Assembly: GCA_021604545.1 (NCBI GenBank)
Contig: BQJE01000002.1
Location: forward strand, 248,001 to 312,000
DNA from: Micavibrio sp.
GTDB lineage: Bacteria; Pseudomonadota; Alphaproteobacteria; Micavibrionales; Micavibrionaceae
DNA length: 64,000 nt
Direction: 5' to 3'
A program made the translations under genes and the position numbers. The notes under the pieces are model-generated. The model was not told the DNA's origin. It was given only the letters and a program-made list of their open reading frames with translations, and made no database searches. Shown piece after piece: positions 25,816 to 34,482 of this stretch; positions within the stretch are counted from its first letter, which is position 1; each line of letters starts with the position of its first letter.

Positions 25816-26058
25816 CTATCCTGCTTCATCTAGGGGTTTGGTTGATATGGAGCCGTCCTTGCCGACGGTAATTTTTTCGATTTTGGCCTGGGCGTCTTTG
25901 AGCTTTTTTTCGCAATGCTGTTTGAGCTGCGTGCCGCGTTCATACGCGGTGATGGAATCCTCGAGCTTGGTATTGCCGGTTTCCAGATTCCTGACAATCC
26001 CCTCAAGCTCGCCCAAAGCGTCTTCAAAACTGAGGTCTTTTATCGCTTTTTCAGCCAT
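25816..26058 (-). CDS. xseB: Exodeoxyribonuclease VII small subunit
   Basis: An 80-residue coiled protein with the family core: LSFEDALGELEGIVRNLETGNTKLEDS and ITAYERGTQLKQHCEKKLKDAQAKIEKI. Exonuclease VII degrades single-stranded DNA; several small subunits bind one XseA large subunit. In many proteobacteria xseB precedes ispA and dxs, which is the order here. xseA is not in the window. It is probably transcribed with the deacetylase-like gene upstream. Confidence 0.95.
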   Translation of the reverse strand: MAEKAIKDLSFEDALGELEGIVRNLETGNTKLEDSITAYERGTQLKQHCEKKLKDAQAKIEKITVGKDGSISTKPLDEAG

Positions 26059-26129
26059 TTACCAGCGCCTGTTCATATTTTGCAAGAGCGCCGGATTGTA
26101 CGTGAGAACAGGGGGATTCTCAAGGGTTT

Positions 26130-27071
26130 TTAGCCCTGCAGTGCCAGAATATGGTGGCGGACGCTTTCTTTAAGGGCTTCGAGGTTATAACCACCCTCAA
26201 GCGTTGAAACGATGCGGCCCGCGCAGTGTGTGTTGGCAGCTTCGACCAGCAGGGCGGTAAGAGTGGCGTAATCCTCGGATTCAAGCTGGATGCCGGATAT
26301 ATCATCGTCCTTATGTGCATCGAATCCGGCGGCGATAATTATGAGCTCAGGTTTAAATTTATCCAGCGCCGGAAAAATTTTTTCATTATAGGCGGTCATG
26401 ACTTCGGTGATGGTATCGCCATCCCGCAAGGGAACATTCAAAACTTTGCTATCGAGATTGGAGGCCGTCGTGCCACGCCCAACGGGGTAGAGATCATCCT
26501 GATGGGATGAAATTGCAAAAACATCATCATAGACAGAGGCCATCATTTCAGCGCCGTTGCCGTGATGGACATCAAAGTCGATAATAGCCACGCGTTTTAC
26601 GCCGTGATGTTCCTGCGCGTGCCGGGCGGTAATAAAGGCGTTGTTGAACAGGCAAAACCCCATCGCCAGTGCGAGTTCCGCATGGTGGCCGGGTGGCCGC
26701 ACGGCACAAAAGGCGCGGTTGGTTTTCTCGGCAAAAATATCGTCCACCGCCTGGCATCCGGCCCCGGCTGCGCGCATAGCGGCATCATAAGAGCCAATAT
26801 TGATGTCAACCTCATCGCGGGGCTGATTGCTTTTATAGAGGGCGTCTTCGTCTTCGGCACAGTTTTGCGACAGGCGCATAAGAGCAGTTACGTAGTTCGC
26901 ATTGTGAACATTATATACCGATTCAATGGGTGCGTATGGTGCATCGGCCACACCAAGACCCATTTCTTCAAACAGCGCCAACAAAACCTCGAGCCTTTCG
27001 GGCCGCTCGGGGTGACTGATATGCTGAAGGCATTCAGGGTGGGAATATATGTTGAGTTTTGTGTTTTCCAT
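26130..27071 (-). CDS. Histone deacetylase-family (acetylpolyamine amidohydrolase-like) protein
   Basis: About 313 residues. The zinc-dependent deacetylase site is intact: RPPGHHAE with the catalytic tandem histidines (about 139–146), DFDVHHGNG (about 178–186) and AGFDAHKDD (about 262–270) provide metal ligands. Bacterial members deacetylate acetylpolyamines or other small substrates. The start at 27071 (MENTKLNIYSHPECLQHISHPERPERL) matches homologues; a longer start at 27158 adds 29 unconserved residues. It heads the xseB–ispA–dxs group, a common alphaproteobacterial arrangement. Confidence 0.92.
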   Translation of the reverse strand: MENTKLNIYSHPECLQHISHPERPERLEVLLALFEEMGLGVADAPYAPIESVYNVHNANYVTALMRLSQNCAEDEDALYKSNQPRDEVDINIGSYDAAMRAAGAGCQAVDDIFAEKTNRAFCAVRPPGHHAELALAMGFCLFNNAFITARHAQEHHGVKRVAIIDFDVHHGNGAEMMASVYDDVFAISSHQDDLYPVGRGTTASNLDSKVLNVPLRDGDTITEVMTAYNEKIFPALDKFKPELIIIAAGFDAHKDDDISGIQLESEDYATLTALLVEAANTHCAGRIVSTLEGGYNLEALKESVRHHILALQG

Positions 27072-27140
27072 GCGCGGCGGATTGTAGGTGGGAATGGGGG
27101 GGGGCTCAAGCGGGAAGTGGGTATATCCTATAAAATAGAG

Positions 27141-27169
27141 TTGACATATTCTCTGCAAGCGGGTAATTT
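27141..27169 (+). promoter_or_regulatory. Sigma-70 promoter of the SixA-like gene
   Basis: TTGACA at 27141–27146, a 17-base spacer, and TAATTT at 27164–27169. The next GTG start lies 27 bases downstream of the −10 element, so the leader is short and contains AGGAGAG. Confidence 0.7.
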
Positions 27170-27195
27170 ACGGAAAATTTTGAAGGAGAGATGAA

Positions 27196-27687
27196 GTGAA
27201 AGAAGAGTTAACACTGATTTTTATGAGACATGGCGAAAAGGTCATGCTTGACGACGAGGCAGAGGATATGCTGACGCGAGACGGCTATGAGCAGGTCCAG
27301 AGTACGGCCGAGAAGCTCAAGCAGATGGGCCTTGTGCCTGATATCATCCTTATGGGGAACTCTAATCGAACACAAGAAAGTGCCCAAGGGGCAGATGAGG
27401 TTCTTAGAGCACACTACCATCCAAAATCATTGCAATCTTTAAGTGTAGGTTCCAGAGGCAAATTTATAGAAGAGGGCGTAAAGGAGATTCCACATGATGC
27501 GAAGACCGTACTGTGTATATCTCACGATGAAGTTACTCAGTCGCAATTCGCTGCTTTGGCCAACTACAAAATAGAATATGCTGACGCGCTTGTTCTGAAG
27601 TTTAATGTGAAGAGTTTTGCAGAACTTAACTATGAAAGTGTGCCTAACTCTCCGATTATAAGAGTGTCGCCTGCGTTAGCTGCTTAA
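27196..27687 (+). CDS. Histidine phosphatase-family protein (SixA-like)
   Basis: A 163-residue histidine phosphatase. LIFMRHGEKV (about residues 7–16) carries the phospho-accepting His; SNRTQESAQGA (about 55–65) corresponds to the conserved Arg-containing motif, and CISHDEV (about 111–117) supplies the second His. SixA removes phosphate from histidines in phosphotransfer proteins. The first ATG at 27191 runs into TGA after two codons; GTG at 27196, eight bases from AGGAGAG, is used. It overlaps the convergent gmhA by 12 bases. Confidence 0.85.
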   Translation: MKEELTLIFMRHGEKVMLDDEAEDMLTRDGYEQVQSTAEKLKQMGLVPDIILMGNSNRTQESAQGADEVLRAHYHPKSLQSLSVGSRGKFIEEGVKEIPHDAKTVLCISHDEVTQSQFAALANYKIEYADALVLKFNVKSFAELNYESVPNSPIIRVSPALAA

Positions 27688-28266
27688 CCCCAATTTCTGC
27701 TCCAACGCCCCACACAGCATTTGGCCCAAAGTAATATGCATTTCCTGGATGCGGGCGGTGGTGTTGGACGGGACGACCAGCAAGAGATCACAGACATCCG
27801 CCATTTTACCGCCATCGCGGCCGGAGAGGCCAACGGTGATTATTTGTTTGTCTTGAGCGGCTTTGAGAGCCAGCAGGACATTTTTGCTCTGGCCGGAGGT
27901 GCTGATACCGATGGCGACGTCACCGGCTTTGCCGAGCGCGCTAACTTGACGGGCGAAAAGTTGATCAAAGCCCATGTCATTGCCAATCGCGGTGAGGGTG
28001 GACGTGTCAGTGGTGAGCGCGATGGCCGGGATCGGATCGCGGTCTTTGATGTAGCGTACGGTGAGTTCGGTTGCGAGGTGTTGGGCGTCCGCTGCGCTGC
28101 CGCCATTACCGAAGAACAAAATCTTGCCGCCATTGCCGACCGATGCCGCGCACATATCTAGCAGGCGGGCGAAATCTCCTTTCAGGGTTTCAAAAGTTTT
28201 GTTCGCGGTGTCGAGATGTTCATCCCGCTCCGCGTTCCAGAAATCATCCAGATTAAAGTCCGGCAT
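27676..28266 (-). CDS. gmhA: Phosphoheptose isomerase (sedoheptulose 7-phosphate isomerase)
   Basis: A 196-residue SIS-domain enzyme that converts sedoheptulose 7-phosphate to D-glycero-D-manno-heptose 7-phosphate for lipopolysaccharide inner-core heptose. GNGGSAADAQHLATEL (about 53–68) is the sugar-phosphate site; ISTSGQSKNVLLAL (about 119–132) completes the SIS fold; QEMHITLGQMLCG (about 174–186) carries the metal-ligand histidine of GmhA. It overlaps the convergent SixA-like gene by 12 bases and follows a lipoprotein gene by nine bases, with AAGG upstream. Confidence 0.9.
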   Translation of the reverse strand: MPDFNLDDFWNAERDEHLDTANKTFETLKGDFARLLDMCAASVGNGGKILFFGNGGSAADAQHLATELTVRYIKDRDPIPAIALTTDTSTLTAIGNDMGFDQLFARQVSALGKAGDVAIGISTSGQSKNVLLALKAAQDKQIITVGLSGRDGGKMADVCDLLLVVPSNTTARIQEMHITLGQMLCGALEQKLGLSS

Positions 28267-28275
28267 GATGCAGCC

Positions 28276-29076
28276 TTAGTTATTTTTCGGGCTGGTCAGA
28301 TCAATCGGGCCGTCATTGGGCGGACCATCAAGCGGGAAGATCTGAACTGAGTCGTCTGTTGCGCTGCTTGGTGTGCCGCCGCTGGCAGGCTGGACACTGT
28401 TATGCACCGGGGCCGGGTTTTTGCTTGTAAACAGCGAACCTAAAGGGCTGCCTTTGCGCTCGGCCTCTTTTTGAAGTTCGATTTGCGCGCGGTTATAGGC
28501 AAGCTGGTCGTTGTTTAACTGAAATCCAACGAGGACTTTATATTTCCCTGCTTTGGTTTCATATTTCACAGGAATGATCTGGCGCAGGGACTCGTAATAG
28601 GTGCGTGTGTCCTGCTCTCTTTCATAGGTGATCGGTGCGGCGAAAACTTCTTTGGCCAGAATGTTTCCATTTGGCGCGGTAATGGCAACAAAGAAAGGAT
28701 AGCTAAAGTAAGGCATGTCATTGCCACGCGCCCTGCCTTGCGGACCTACTTTACCGGCGAAGGCCAGTTTTAAATCAACGGTTATGCTTTGGTTGCCACG
28801 TTTGCAGGAGCTTTCGATCTGGTTGATATCAACTTTAGACACGAGATTGCCGGGGCTGTTGTCCGTGCGGCTGGCAAATTCTTTTAAGGTTGCGAGCTCT
28901 TCAACGATGTGAACTTCGGGGCAGGTGCTGGTGATCGCGGTTCTGTCCTGACCGAGAGAGGCAAATTCCGGCATGCCGATGCCGCTAATGTCTTCTTTCA
29001 TGCCTTCGACGGTTTCACAGGCAGGCAGGGCAAAAAGCATAAGAATTAAAGCAGCAAGGTAGCATGATCGTTTCAT
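28276..29076 (-). CDS. Lipoprotein of unknown function
   Basis: A 266-residue protein with a type II signal peptide and lipobox ALPAC. The mature part has a β-rich core: STCPEVHIVEELATLKEF, VDLKLAFAGKVGPQGRARG, YPFFVAITAPNGNILAKEVFAAPITY, and a C-terminal low-complexity tail rich in Pro/Asp/Ser (NSVQPASGGTPSSATDD). A similar secreted β-rich layout occurs in unassigned alphaproteobacterial lipoproteins. GAGGGACG precedes ATG. It probably shares a transcript with gmhA; the lipopolysaccharide gene next door hints at an envelope role, which is inference. Confidence 0.75.
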   Translation of the reverse strand: MKRSCYLAALILMLFALPACETVEGMKEDISGIGMPEFASLGQDRTAITSTCPEVHIVEELATLKEFASRTDNSPGNLVSKVDINQIESSCKRGNQSITVDLKLAFAGKVGPQGRARGNDMPYFSYPFFVAITAPNGNILAKEVFAAPITYEREQDTRTYYESLRQIIPVKYETKAGKYKVLVGFQLNNDQLAYNRAQIELQKEAERKGSPLGSLFTSKNPAPVHNSVQPASGGTPSSATDDSVQIFPLDGPPNDGPIDLTSPKNN

Positions 29077-29192
29077 CGGACGTCCCTCTTATAAGAAAAC
29101 ATACGGCCTGACTGTACGAAAGTGGCAAGGCCAAAGCAAGGGTATGGATTAGAGTATGGATTTGGGGGCTTTTATTGCGTATATAAAGGCTC

Positions 29193-30140
29193 ATGAGCAA
29201 AAAAGACCTAAAAATATTGCTGGCCAGCCCGCGCGGATTTTGCGCCGGGGTTGATCGCGCCATCCAGATTGTCGAGCTGGCACTGGAAAAATACGGGGCG
29301 CCGGTCTATGTCCGCCACGAGATTGTTCATAATAAATATGTGGTTGATGGTCTGCGAGATAAGGGCGCGGTGTTTGTCGAGGAACTGGACGAGATTCCTG
29401 ATGATGGGTGTCCTGTGATTTTTTCGGCCCATGGTGTGGCAAAGGCTGTGCCGGAAGATGCGGCAAAGCGTGAGATGTTTTATATTGATGCGACGTGCCC
29501 GCTGGTGAGTAAAGTACATAGAGAAGCCGAGCGCTATCATAAGAGTGGAGATCAGATTATTTTGATTGGCCATGAGGGCCACCCGGAAGTGGTTGGCACG
29601 ATGGGACAATTGCCCGATGGTGCGGTGCTGCTGGTGGAAACGGTCGATGATGTGGGGGAACTTGACGTTAGCGATCCCAAAAATCTTGCGTATTGTACGC
29701 AGACAACATTGTCGGTTGATGACACGGCAGCGGTTGTGGCGGCGCTTAAGGTAAAATTCCCGGCGATCAAAGAACCGCATAAAGAAGATATTTGTTATGC
29801 CACCACCAACCGGCAGGCAGCGGTTAAAGCGATTGCCGCGCGGTGTGATGCGATGATGGTGATCGGTGCGCCGAATTCATCGAACTCCAACCGGCTGGTG
29901 GAAGTCGCGGCGTCCCATGGTTGCCCAAAGGCCATATTGGTGCAGCGGGCCAGTGACATTGACTGGGGTTGGTTTGAAAAGGTTGGGGTGTTGGGGCTGA
30001 CCGCCGGGGCTTCGGCGCCGGATGTGTTGATCGATGAGGTTATTGAAGCAGCGCGAGCACATTTTGATGTGACGCTGGAAGAAATTTCGATTACAAAAGA
30101 AAATGTAAGTTTTAAAATTCCAAAAGTTTTAGCAGCATAA
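29193..30140 (+). CDS. ispH: 4-hydroxy-3-methylbut-2-enyl diphosphate reductase
   Basis: A 315-residue iron-sulfur enzyme making IPP and DMAPP in the last MEP step. The three cluster cysteines are in GFCAGVDRA (about 17), DATCPLV (about 101) and CYATTNRQ (about 200). SAHGVAK and [11 protein letters not shown] are the substrate histidine motifs, and [13 protein letters not shown] the C-terminal substrate loop. It links with dxs and ispA elsewhere in the window, giving three isoprenoid genes within 8 kb. The next gene begins immediately after its stop. Confidence 0.97.
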   Translation: MSKKDLKILLASPRGFCAGVDRAIQIVELALEKYGAPVYVRHEIVHNKYVVDGLRDKGAVFVEELDEIPDDGCPVIFSAHGVAKAVPEDAAKREMFYIDATCPLVSKVHREAERYHKSGDQIILIGHEGHPEVVGTMGQLPDGAVLLVETVDDVGELDVSDPKNLAYCTQTTLSVDDTAAVVAALKVKFPAIKEPHKEDICYATTNRQAAVKAIAARCDAMMVIGAPNSSNSNRLVEVAASHGCPKAILVQRASDIDWGWFEKVGVLGLTAGASAPDVLIDEVIEAARAHFDVTLEEISITKENVSFKIPKVLAA

Positions 30141-30905
30141 ATGAAATTGACAGCAGAAGAATTTTTAGCTCAGCCACAAAAAGCAATTACGCTGATCGGT
30201 ATGTCGGGCGTCGGAAAAAGTTATCTAGCAGACAAGATGGCCGGTTGGGGGTGGATCAGTTATTCTTGTGACGATTTAATTAGCACAAAATATCTGAAGA
30301 ATGAATTTGAGGGCGGAGATGTTGATGCCATGGATGCCCTTTCAAGGTTTGTGGGCAGGATTGGTAATAGCGAAAAAGGTGGTCTGGTTCGTGAGGAATT
30401 TAAACGCCGCCAACAATTATATTACGACGCCGAATGTCAGGCACTACGGGATATGTTGGCGGTGCTGGAAGAAGCGCATGGGCAACAAAATAGCTTTATA
30501 AATGATTCTGCGGGCAGTCTTTGTGAGATTGAAGACACGGAATTGATTGCCTCTATCGGTAAGAAGACGCTTTTTGTTTATTTGAAAGTGGGACAAGAAG
30601 ATTATAAGGGGCTGCTTCAGCGTGCCTTTGAGCATCCTAAGCCGCTTTACTTTCCACCTGATTTTTTTAGAGAGCGTTTGGCGCACTATATGAGTGATCT
30701 TGATGTCAGCAGCGTTGAAGATGTTGATCCTGATGAATTTTTGCGTTGGGTGTTTCCTTATCTTTTTGAATCACGGCTGCCGAAATATAAGGTTTTGGCA
30801 GAACAATACGGGGTGAAGGTCCATGTGTCTGATTTGGAGAATATCAACAGTGAGGATGCTTTTTTAAGTGTTGTTGCGAATGCTCTTGAGGTGCAGCAGG
30901 GATAG
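30141..30905 (+). CDS. P-loop kinase-like protein (shikimate kinase-like)
   Basis: A 254-residue protein with a Walker A motif [18 protein letters not shown] at about 16–33, followed by SCDDLI, a layout like shikimate or gluconate kinase. The middle has a hydrophobic strand [14 protein letters not shown]. The C-terminal half (about 160–254) is longer than shikimate kinase and without recognisable motifs. It begins one base after the ispH stop and rnhA starts two bases after its own stop, so the three are one operon. The substrate is not known. Confidence 0.65.
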   Translation: MKLTAEEFLAQPQKAITLIGMSGVGKSYLADKMAGWGWISYSCDDLISTKYLKNEFEGGDVDAMDALSRFVGRIGNSEKGGLVREEFKRRQQLYYDAECQALRDMLAVLEEAHGQQNSFINDSAGSLCEIEDTELIASIGKKTLFVYLKVGQEDYKGLLQRAFEHPKPLYFPPDFFRERLAHYMSDLDVSSVEDVDPDEFLRWVFPYLFESRLPKYKVLAEQYGVKVHVSDLENINSEDAFLSVVANALEVQQG

Positions 30906-30907
30906 GT

Positions 30908-31342
30908 ATGGCCGATATCGTTAGAATATATACAGATGGTGCATGTAGCGGCAATCCGGGCCCGGGGGGCTGGGGAGCAATTATGCGTTGGAACGGTCAT
31001 GAAAAAGAGTTGTCTGGTGGCGAGGGAGAGACAACAAACAACCGCATGGAAATGATGGCCGTAATTAAAGCGCTAGAGACATTAAAAAAATCTTCTACGG
31101 TACAATTATATACCGACAGCACCTATGTTCAGAAAGGTGCTACCGAATGGATAGACGGATGGAAAGCGCGCGGATGGAAGGGTGCAAATAAGAAACCAAT
31201 TAAGAATAAAGACCTCTGGTTACGAATCGATGAGCTTGTTCAGGAGCATAATATTGAATTTCACTGGGTGCGCGGTCATGATGGGCACCCGGAAAACGAA
31301 CGTGCCGACGAATTGGCAGTCGCAGCGATTCCAGGGGGTTGA
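30908..31342 (+). CDS. rnhA: Ribonuclease HI
   Basis: A 144-residue RNase H that removes RNA from RNA–DNA hybrids. Catalytic acids: [17 protein letters not shown] (Asp near residue 8), [12 protein letters not shown] (Glu near 47), YTDSTYV (Asp near 69), and the C-terminal [19 protein letters not shown] (His and Asp). Length is typical. It ends just before a region holding a DnaA box and a CtrA box and is likely part of the ispH operon. Confidence 0.96.
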   Translation: MADIVRIYTDGACSGNPGPGGWGAIMRWNGHEKELSGGEGETTNNRMEMMAVIKALETLKKSSTVQLYTDSTYVQKGATEWIDGWKARGWKGANKKPIKNKDLWLRIDELVQEHNIEFHWVRGHDGHPENERADELAVAAIPGG

Positions 31343-31347
31343 AACCC

Positions 31348-31356
31348 TTATCCACA
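31348..31356 (+). promoter_or_regulatory. DnaA box
   Basis: The nine bases TTATCCACA match the high-affinity DnaA box exactly. It lies six bases after the rnhA stop and 26 bases before a CtrA-type box. A single box does not make an origin, but it could let DnaA act on the next gene. Confidence 0.6.
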
Positions 31357-31381
31357 GGGCGATGTCGCGGAAATAGACGTA

Positions 31382-31396
31382 TTAAGGAACTGTTAA
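31382..31396 (+). promoter_or_regulatory. CtrA-type box before an unknown gene
   Basis: TTAA (31382–31385), seven bases, TTAA (31393–31396) fit the CtrA consensus TTAA-N7-TTAA. Two further TTAACC hexamers stand at 31452–31463, just before the ribosome-binding site GGGAGAG. CtrA is the cell-cycle response regulator of alphaproteobacteria. Confidence 0.6.
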
Positions 31397-31474
31397 GGAT
31401 TTGCTGCGAATGATAGTGGTACGACGATACGTATAAGTTCAGACGACTTCTTTAACCTTAACCGGGAGAGTCAC

Positions 31475-31906
31475 ATGATCAAGCAAGACAAAACGAAGCA
31501 AGCAGAAACCATCTTTCTTCCTCTCAATCCTGAAACATCACCGGAAGAAACAGATAGAATAGTCCATTCACGGTTTATGCGTCATCTACAGCATGTTCCA
31601 AGCAGCCGGATGGAGATTAAGATTTTATCTTCCATCCAGTTCACTGCAGATATGCTTGATTACAGCGATGCTCATGTTGCAAAGATTCTTGTCGATATGG
31701 GTTTGCGCGCGCCGCGCATGGCTTTCCCGGTTGAATTCCTTAGCTTTACAGACTCTTCTCTGATGCGCTCTGGCTGGGAAGTTGGTGGCCCAACGGCAGC
31801 GCTGATTGAGCTCAAGGAACATTGGGATAGGATCGGCGAAGATCGTTTTGCAACATTTAAAAAGCAGTATTCATTACTGGATGAAGATATATATACGCGC
31901 TGTTAG
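31475..31906 (+). CDS. Unknown 143-residue protein, candidate small regulator
   Basis: Not recognised. The sequence has MIKQDKTKQAETIFLPLNPE at the start, a central segment FTADMLDYSDAHVAKILVDM that resembles a helix-turn-helix with a final GL turn, and a C-terminal helical ALIELKEHWDRIGEDRF stretch. GGGAGAG precedes the ATG. The upstream gap holds a DnaA box and a CtrA-type box, so the gene may be expressed in a cell-cycle-dependent manner. It overlaps the convergent PBP gene by four bases. The HTH reading is a guess by eye. Confidence 0.6.
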   Translation: MIKQDKTKQAETIFLPLNPETSPEETDRIVHSRFMRHLQHVPSSRMEIKILSSIQFTADMLDYSDAHVAKILVDMGLRAPRMAFPVEFLSFTDSSLMRSGWEVGGPTAALIELKEHWDRIGEDRFATFKKQYSLLDEDIYTRC

Positions 31907-33870
31907 TTGTTATAGCGGTAAGTATTTTCATGGCGGCGGCGTTCTTCATATTCACGGCGTCGTTCAGCAGAGGGCGTTATTCTTTCAAGCAATCCTTCAA
32001 AGCCTGATGATGAGCTTAGATAAGAACTCTGAGGGCGCCTGTATTGTGCATAGGAGCTTCGTATCATTTCACTCCAGACCATAGCCGGCAGGGAACCACC
32101 CGTAACATTTTTCATTGGCGTGTTGTCATCATTGCCGAGCCAAACGCCGCCGACGAGTTTATCGGTATAGCCCATGAACCAGCCATCGCGGCTTTCCTGA
32201 CTGGTGCCGGTTTTTCCTGCGACTGAAAAGGACTGCTGTGCCCCACGCCCGGTTCCGTACTGAACCACGCTTTCGAGCATATTTGTAATGTTACTGACAT
32301 GTTGGCGTTCAACGACGATACGGTTTTGGCGGGCTTGGCGGCGCTGGTAATAAACATGACCGTTTTCATCGGCGATGCGCGTAATGGCGTAGGGGTAGAC
32401 GGCGCGACCGCCATTGGCCAGAGTTGCGTAAGCGACAGCGAGTTCCAGTGGTGTGATAGCAGTACTGCCGAGTGCAAGACTAAGGTCAGGCTCCAGCGGT
32501 GAGTAAATACCGAGCCTGCGGGCTGTGTCGATAACCGGATGAACGCCGATTTCTTTCATTAAGTTAACGGAGACGGTGTTGAGTGAAAATGTTAAAGCTG
32601 TTTTCAATTCAACTTCACCCATATATTTATGCGCAAAGTTCTTCGGGCGGTATCTGCCTTTGGTGATGGGTTCGTCAATAACAAGATCATCAGGGTACCA
32701 GCCATTTTCAAGCGCTGTGAGATAGACAATGGGTTTGAAGGCCGAGCCGGGCTGGCGTTTGGCCTGGGTAATGCGATTGAACTGGCTTTCACCATAGTTT
32801 TTCCCGCCAATCATCGCCAGAACGGCCCCGTTGGGGTCCATGATGATGGCTGCGCCCTGGCTGACAACGCGTTCCTCACCATATTTATCAAGAACGCGGG
32901 TTAAGGCATTTTCAACATTCTTCTGGATGCGTGGGCGCAGGGTTGTGTGGACAATCAAATCTTCTTCAGTCGTGCCGATCAGATCATCAATGCCATCAAC
33001 AACCCAGTCGGTGTAATAACGCGCCGCATTTTTATTTTTCTGATCGGGAGGATCATGCGGAACACTGGTGAGGCCCGTGGCTTCATCTTCGGTTAGATAA
33101 CCGGCATCGGCCATAGCATTCAAAACAACGTCAGAGCGTTGGCGTGACAAGGTCGGGTTTTTAAGCGGAGAATAACGTGATGGCGCTTTGAGCAATCCAG
33201 CAAGAACAGCGGATTCGCGTAAGTTAATGTCTTTGACCGGCTTGTTAAAGTACAAGCGTGCGGCAGCATCGACGCCATAGACGCCGGAGCCAAGATAAAC
33301 GCGGTTCAAATAGGCGCTGAGAATTTCATCTTTGCTGAGTTCATGTTCGAGCCAGAAAGCAAGCATGGCTTCCTGGATTTTACGCTTGAGTGTGCGATCG
33401 CGACTGAGGAATAAGTTTTTCGCCAGTTGTTGGGTGATGGTCGATCCTCCCTGAACAAAGTGGCCTTTTTTGATGTTCACAACCATGGCGCGGGTGATGC
33501 CGAGAGGGTCGAGTCCAAAATGTTGATAGAAGCGTCGGTCCTCGACGGCGATAACGGCATATATTAGGTGTGAGGGCATGTCCTCGACGGTAACGGAGTT
33601 GCCAACAATTTCGCCATAGCGCGCGATGGTGGAGCCATCGACCGCTTTGACGATGATCGATGCCTTGCGTTCGAATTGTGGTGCCTTGCTGATATCAGGC
33701 AGCTCCTGCGCATACCAGGCGAGTAGAGCCACAAGAAAAATCCCGCTCCACAGGCCCAGAACGAATAGCCACTTAAACGCGCTGCCGAAAAAAGAAGTTT
33801 TCTTTTTCTTCTTTGTGGTTTTGCGCTTTTTGCCGCTTGGAGATTTTTTTTTGGTTTTTTTGGTCATCAT
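31903..33870 (-). CDS. mrcA: Penicillin-binding protein 1A (bifunctional murein synthase)
   Basis: A 655-residue class A PBP. Lys-rich cytoplasmic tail (about 1–25), one membrane anchor (about 30–52), then a glycosyltransferase domain with EDRRFYQHFGLDPLG (catalytic Glu near 107) and GGSTITQQLAKNLFL. The transpeptidase domain has the active-site Ser376 in SAFK, then a SLN motif in the TFSLNTVS segment, and the KTG motif in VAGKTGTSQESRDGW near 550. It polymerises and cross-links peptidoglycan. The end (PQSSYLSSSSGFEGLLERITPSAERRRE) is low complexity. Confidence 0.95.
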   Translation of the reverse strand: MMTKKTKKKSPSGKKRKTTKKKKKTSFFGSAFKWLFVLGLWSGIFLVALLAWYAQELPDISKAPQFERKASIIVKAVDGSTIARYGEIVGNSVTVEDMPSHLIYAVIAVEDRRFYQHFGLDPLGITRAMVVNIKKGHFVQGGSTITQQLAKNLFLSRDRTLKRKIQEAMLAFWLEHELSKDEILSAYLNRVYLGSGVYGVDAAARLYFNKPVKDINLRESAVLAGLLKAPSRYSPLKNPTLSRQRSDVVLNAMADAGYLTEDEATGLTSVPHDPPDQKNKNAARYYTDWVVDGIDDLIGTTEEDLIVHTTLRPRIQKNVENALTRVLDKYGEERVVSQGAAIIMDPNGAVLAMIGGKNYGESQFNRITQAKRQPGSAFKPIVYLTALENGWYPDDLVIDEPITKGRYRPKNFAHKYMGEVELKTALTFSLNTVSVNLMKEIGVHPVIDTARRLGIYSPLEPDLSLALGSTAITPLELAVAYATLANGGRAVYPYAITRIADENGHVYYQRRQARQNRIVVERQHVSNITNMLESVVQYGTGRGAQQSFSVAGKTGTSQESRDGWFMGYTDKLVGGVWLGNDDNTPMKNVTGGSLPAMVWSEMIRSSYAQYRRPQSSYLSSSSGFEGLLERITPSAERRREYEERRRHENTYRYNN

Positions 33871-33881
33871 GGTTCCAGCAA

Positions 33882-34415
33882 TTAGGTGCAGTCTAACCAG
33901 TAACGCTTGCGCGCCGGGAACTGATCCGTTTCTGGCAGGTCGCCGTCAAATACGCCGCCGCAAAATTCAACAACATGAATGCCCACTTCGTCATTCGGGT
34001 CCATGGTAATCAGCGCCCGTTCAATACCCAGATAGCAGGCAAAGGGCATGCCTTTTTGCAAAAGCTTTTTGCCAAACCCTTTGCCGCGCATGGAAGGGCG
34101 AACAACAAAGTTGAGGTGACCTCCCCATTTTTCCAGATGCCAGTTGAGGCGGTGACGAATATTTAGTGTGCCGATAAAGTCAGTATCTTTGACCAGCCAG
34201 AGAACAGTTTCCGGCACCGGCTCAACCCAATCGGCATAGGGTTTGTGCAAATGTTTTTTGCCGTCATTTACTTTTTCAAGAAAATCTTCGAAGTTTGACT
34301 CGACTTCATGAATATCCAAAAAGGTATAGCGGCCCTCTTCCTGGAATTCCCGGAGGGCTTCGATATAGCTTTCCTTGTGCTCAAGGGCTGGTTTTACTAA
34401 TTTAGATGCTGACAT
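33882..34415 (-). CDS. GNAT-family acetyltransferase
   Basis: A 177-residue GNAT protein. The CoA-binding core is FVVRPSMRGKGFGKKLLQKGM (about 102–122), with GTLNIRHRLNWHLEKWGGHL before it and ERALITMDPNDEVGIHVVEFCGG after it. The final residues DLPETDQFPARKRYWLDC match the C-terminal end of small single-domain predicted acetyltransferases. The substrate is unknown. It shares the strand with PBP1A and lies 11 bases upstream of it; divergent from the acyltransferase gene. Confidence 0.9.
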   Translation of the reverse strand: MSASKLVKPALEHKESYIEALREFQEEGRYTFLDIHEVESNFEDFLEKVNDGKKHLHKPYADWVEPVPETVLWLVKDTDFIGTLNIRHRLNWHLEKWGGHLNFVVRPSMRGKGFGKKLLQKGMPFACYLGIERALITMDPNDEVGIHVVEFCGGVFDGDLPETDQFPARKRYWLDCT

Positions 34416-34435
34416 AGGGCCATGGTTATAAGTGA

Positions 34436-34455
34436 TTTTGTGTTAAAATACAAAA
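34436..34455 (+). promoter_or_regulatory. Inverted repeat between the GNAT and acyltransferase genes
   Basis: TTTTGT (34436–34441) and ACAAAA (34450–34455) form a dyad with an eight-base loop; GTG and CAC extend it with one bulged base. It sits in the shared divergent region and might be an operator. Confidence 0.3.
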
Positions 34456-34482
34456 CACTAATTAATATGAGGCGTAAGCGGT

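Noticed and set aside
31343-31474. Replication origin
   Set aside because: Only one DnaA box was found and there is no AT-rich unwinding element or dnaA/hemE/parAB neighbourhood, so it is better seen as a regulatory region.
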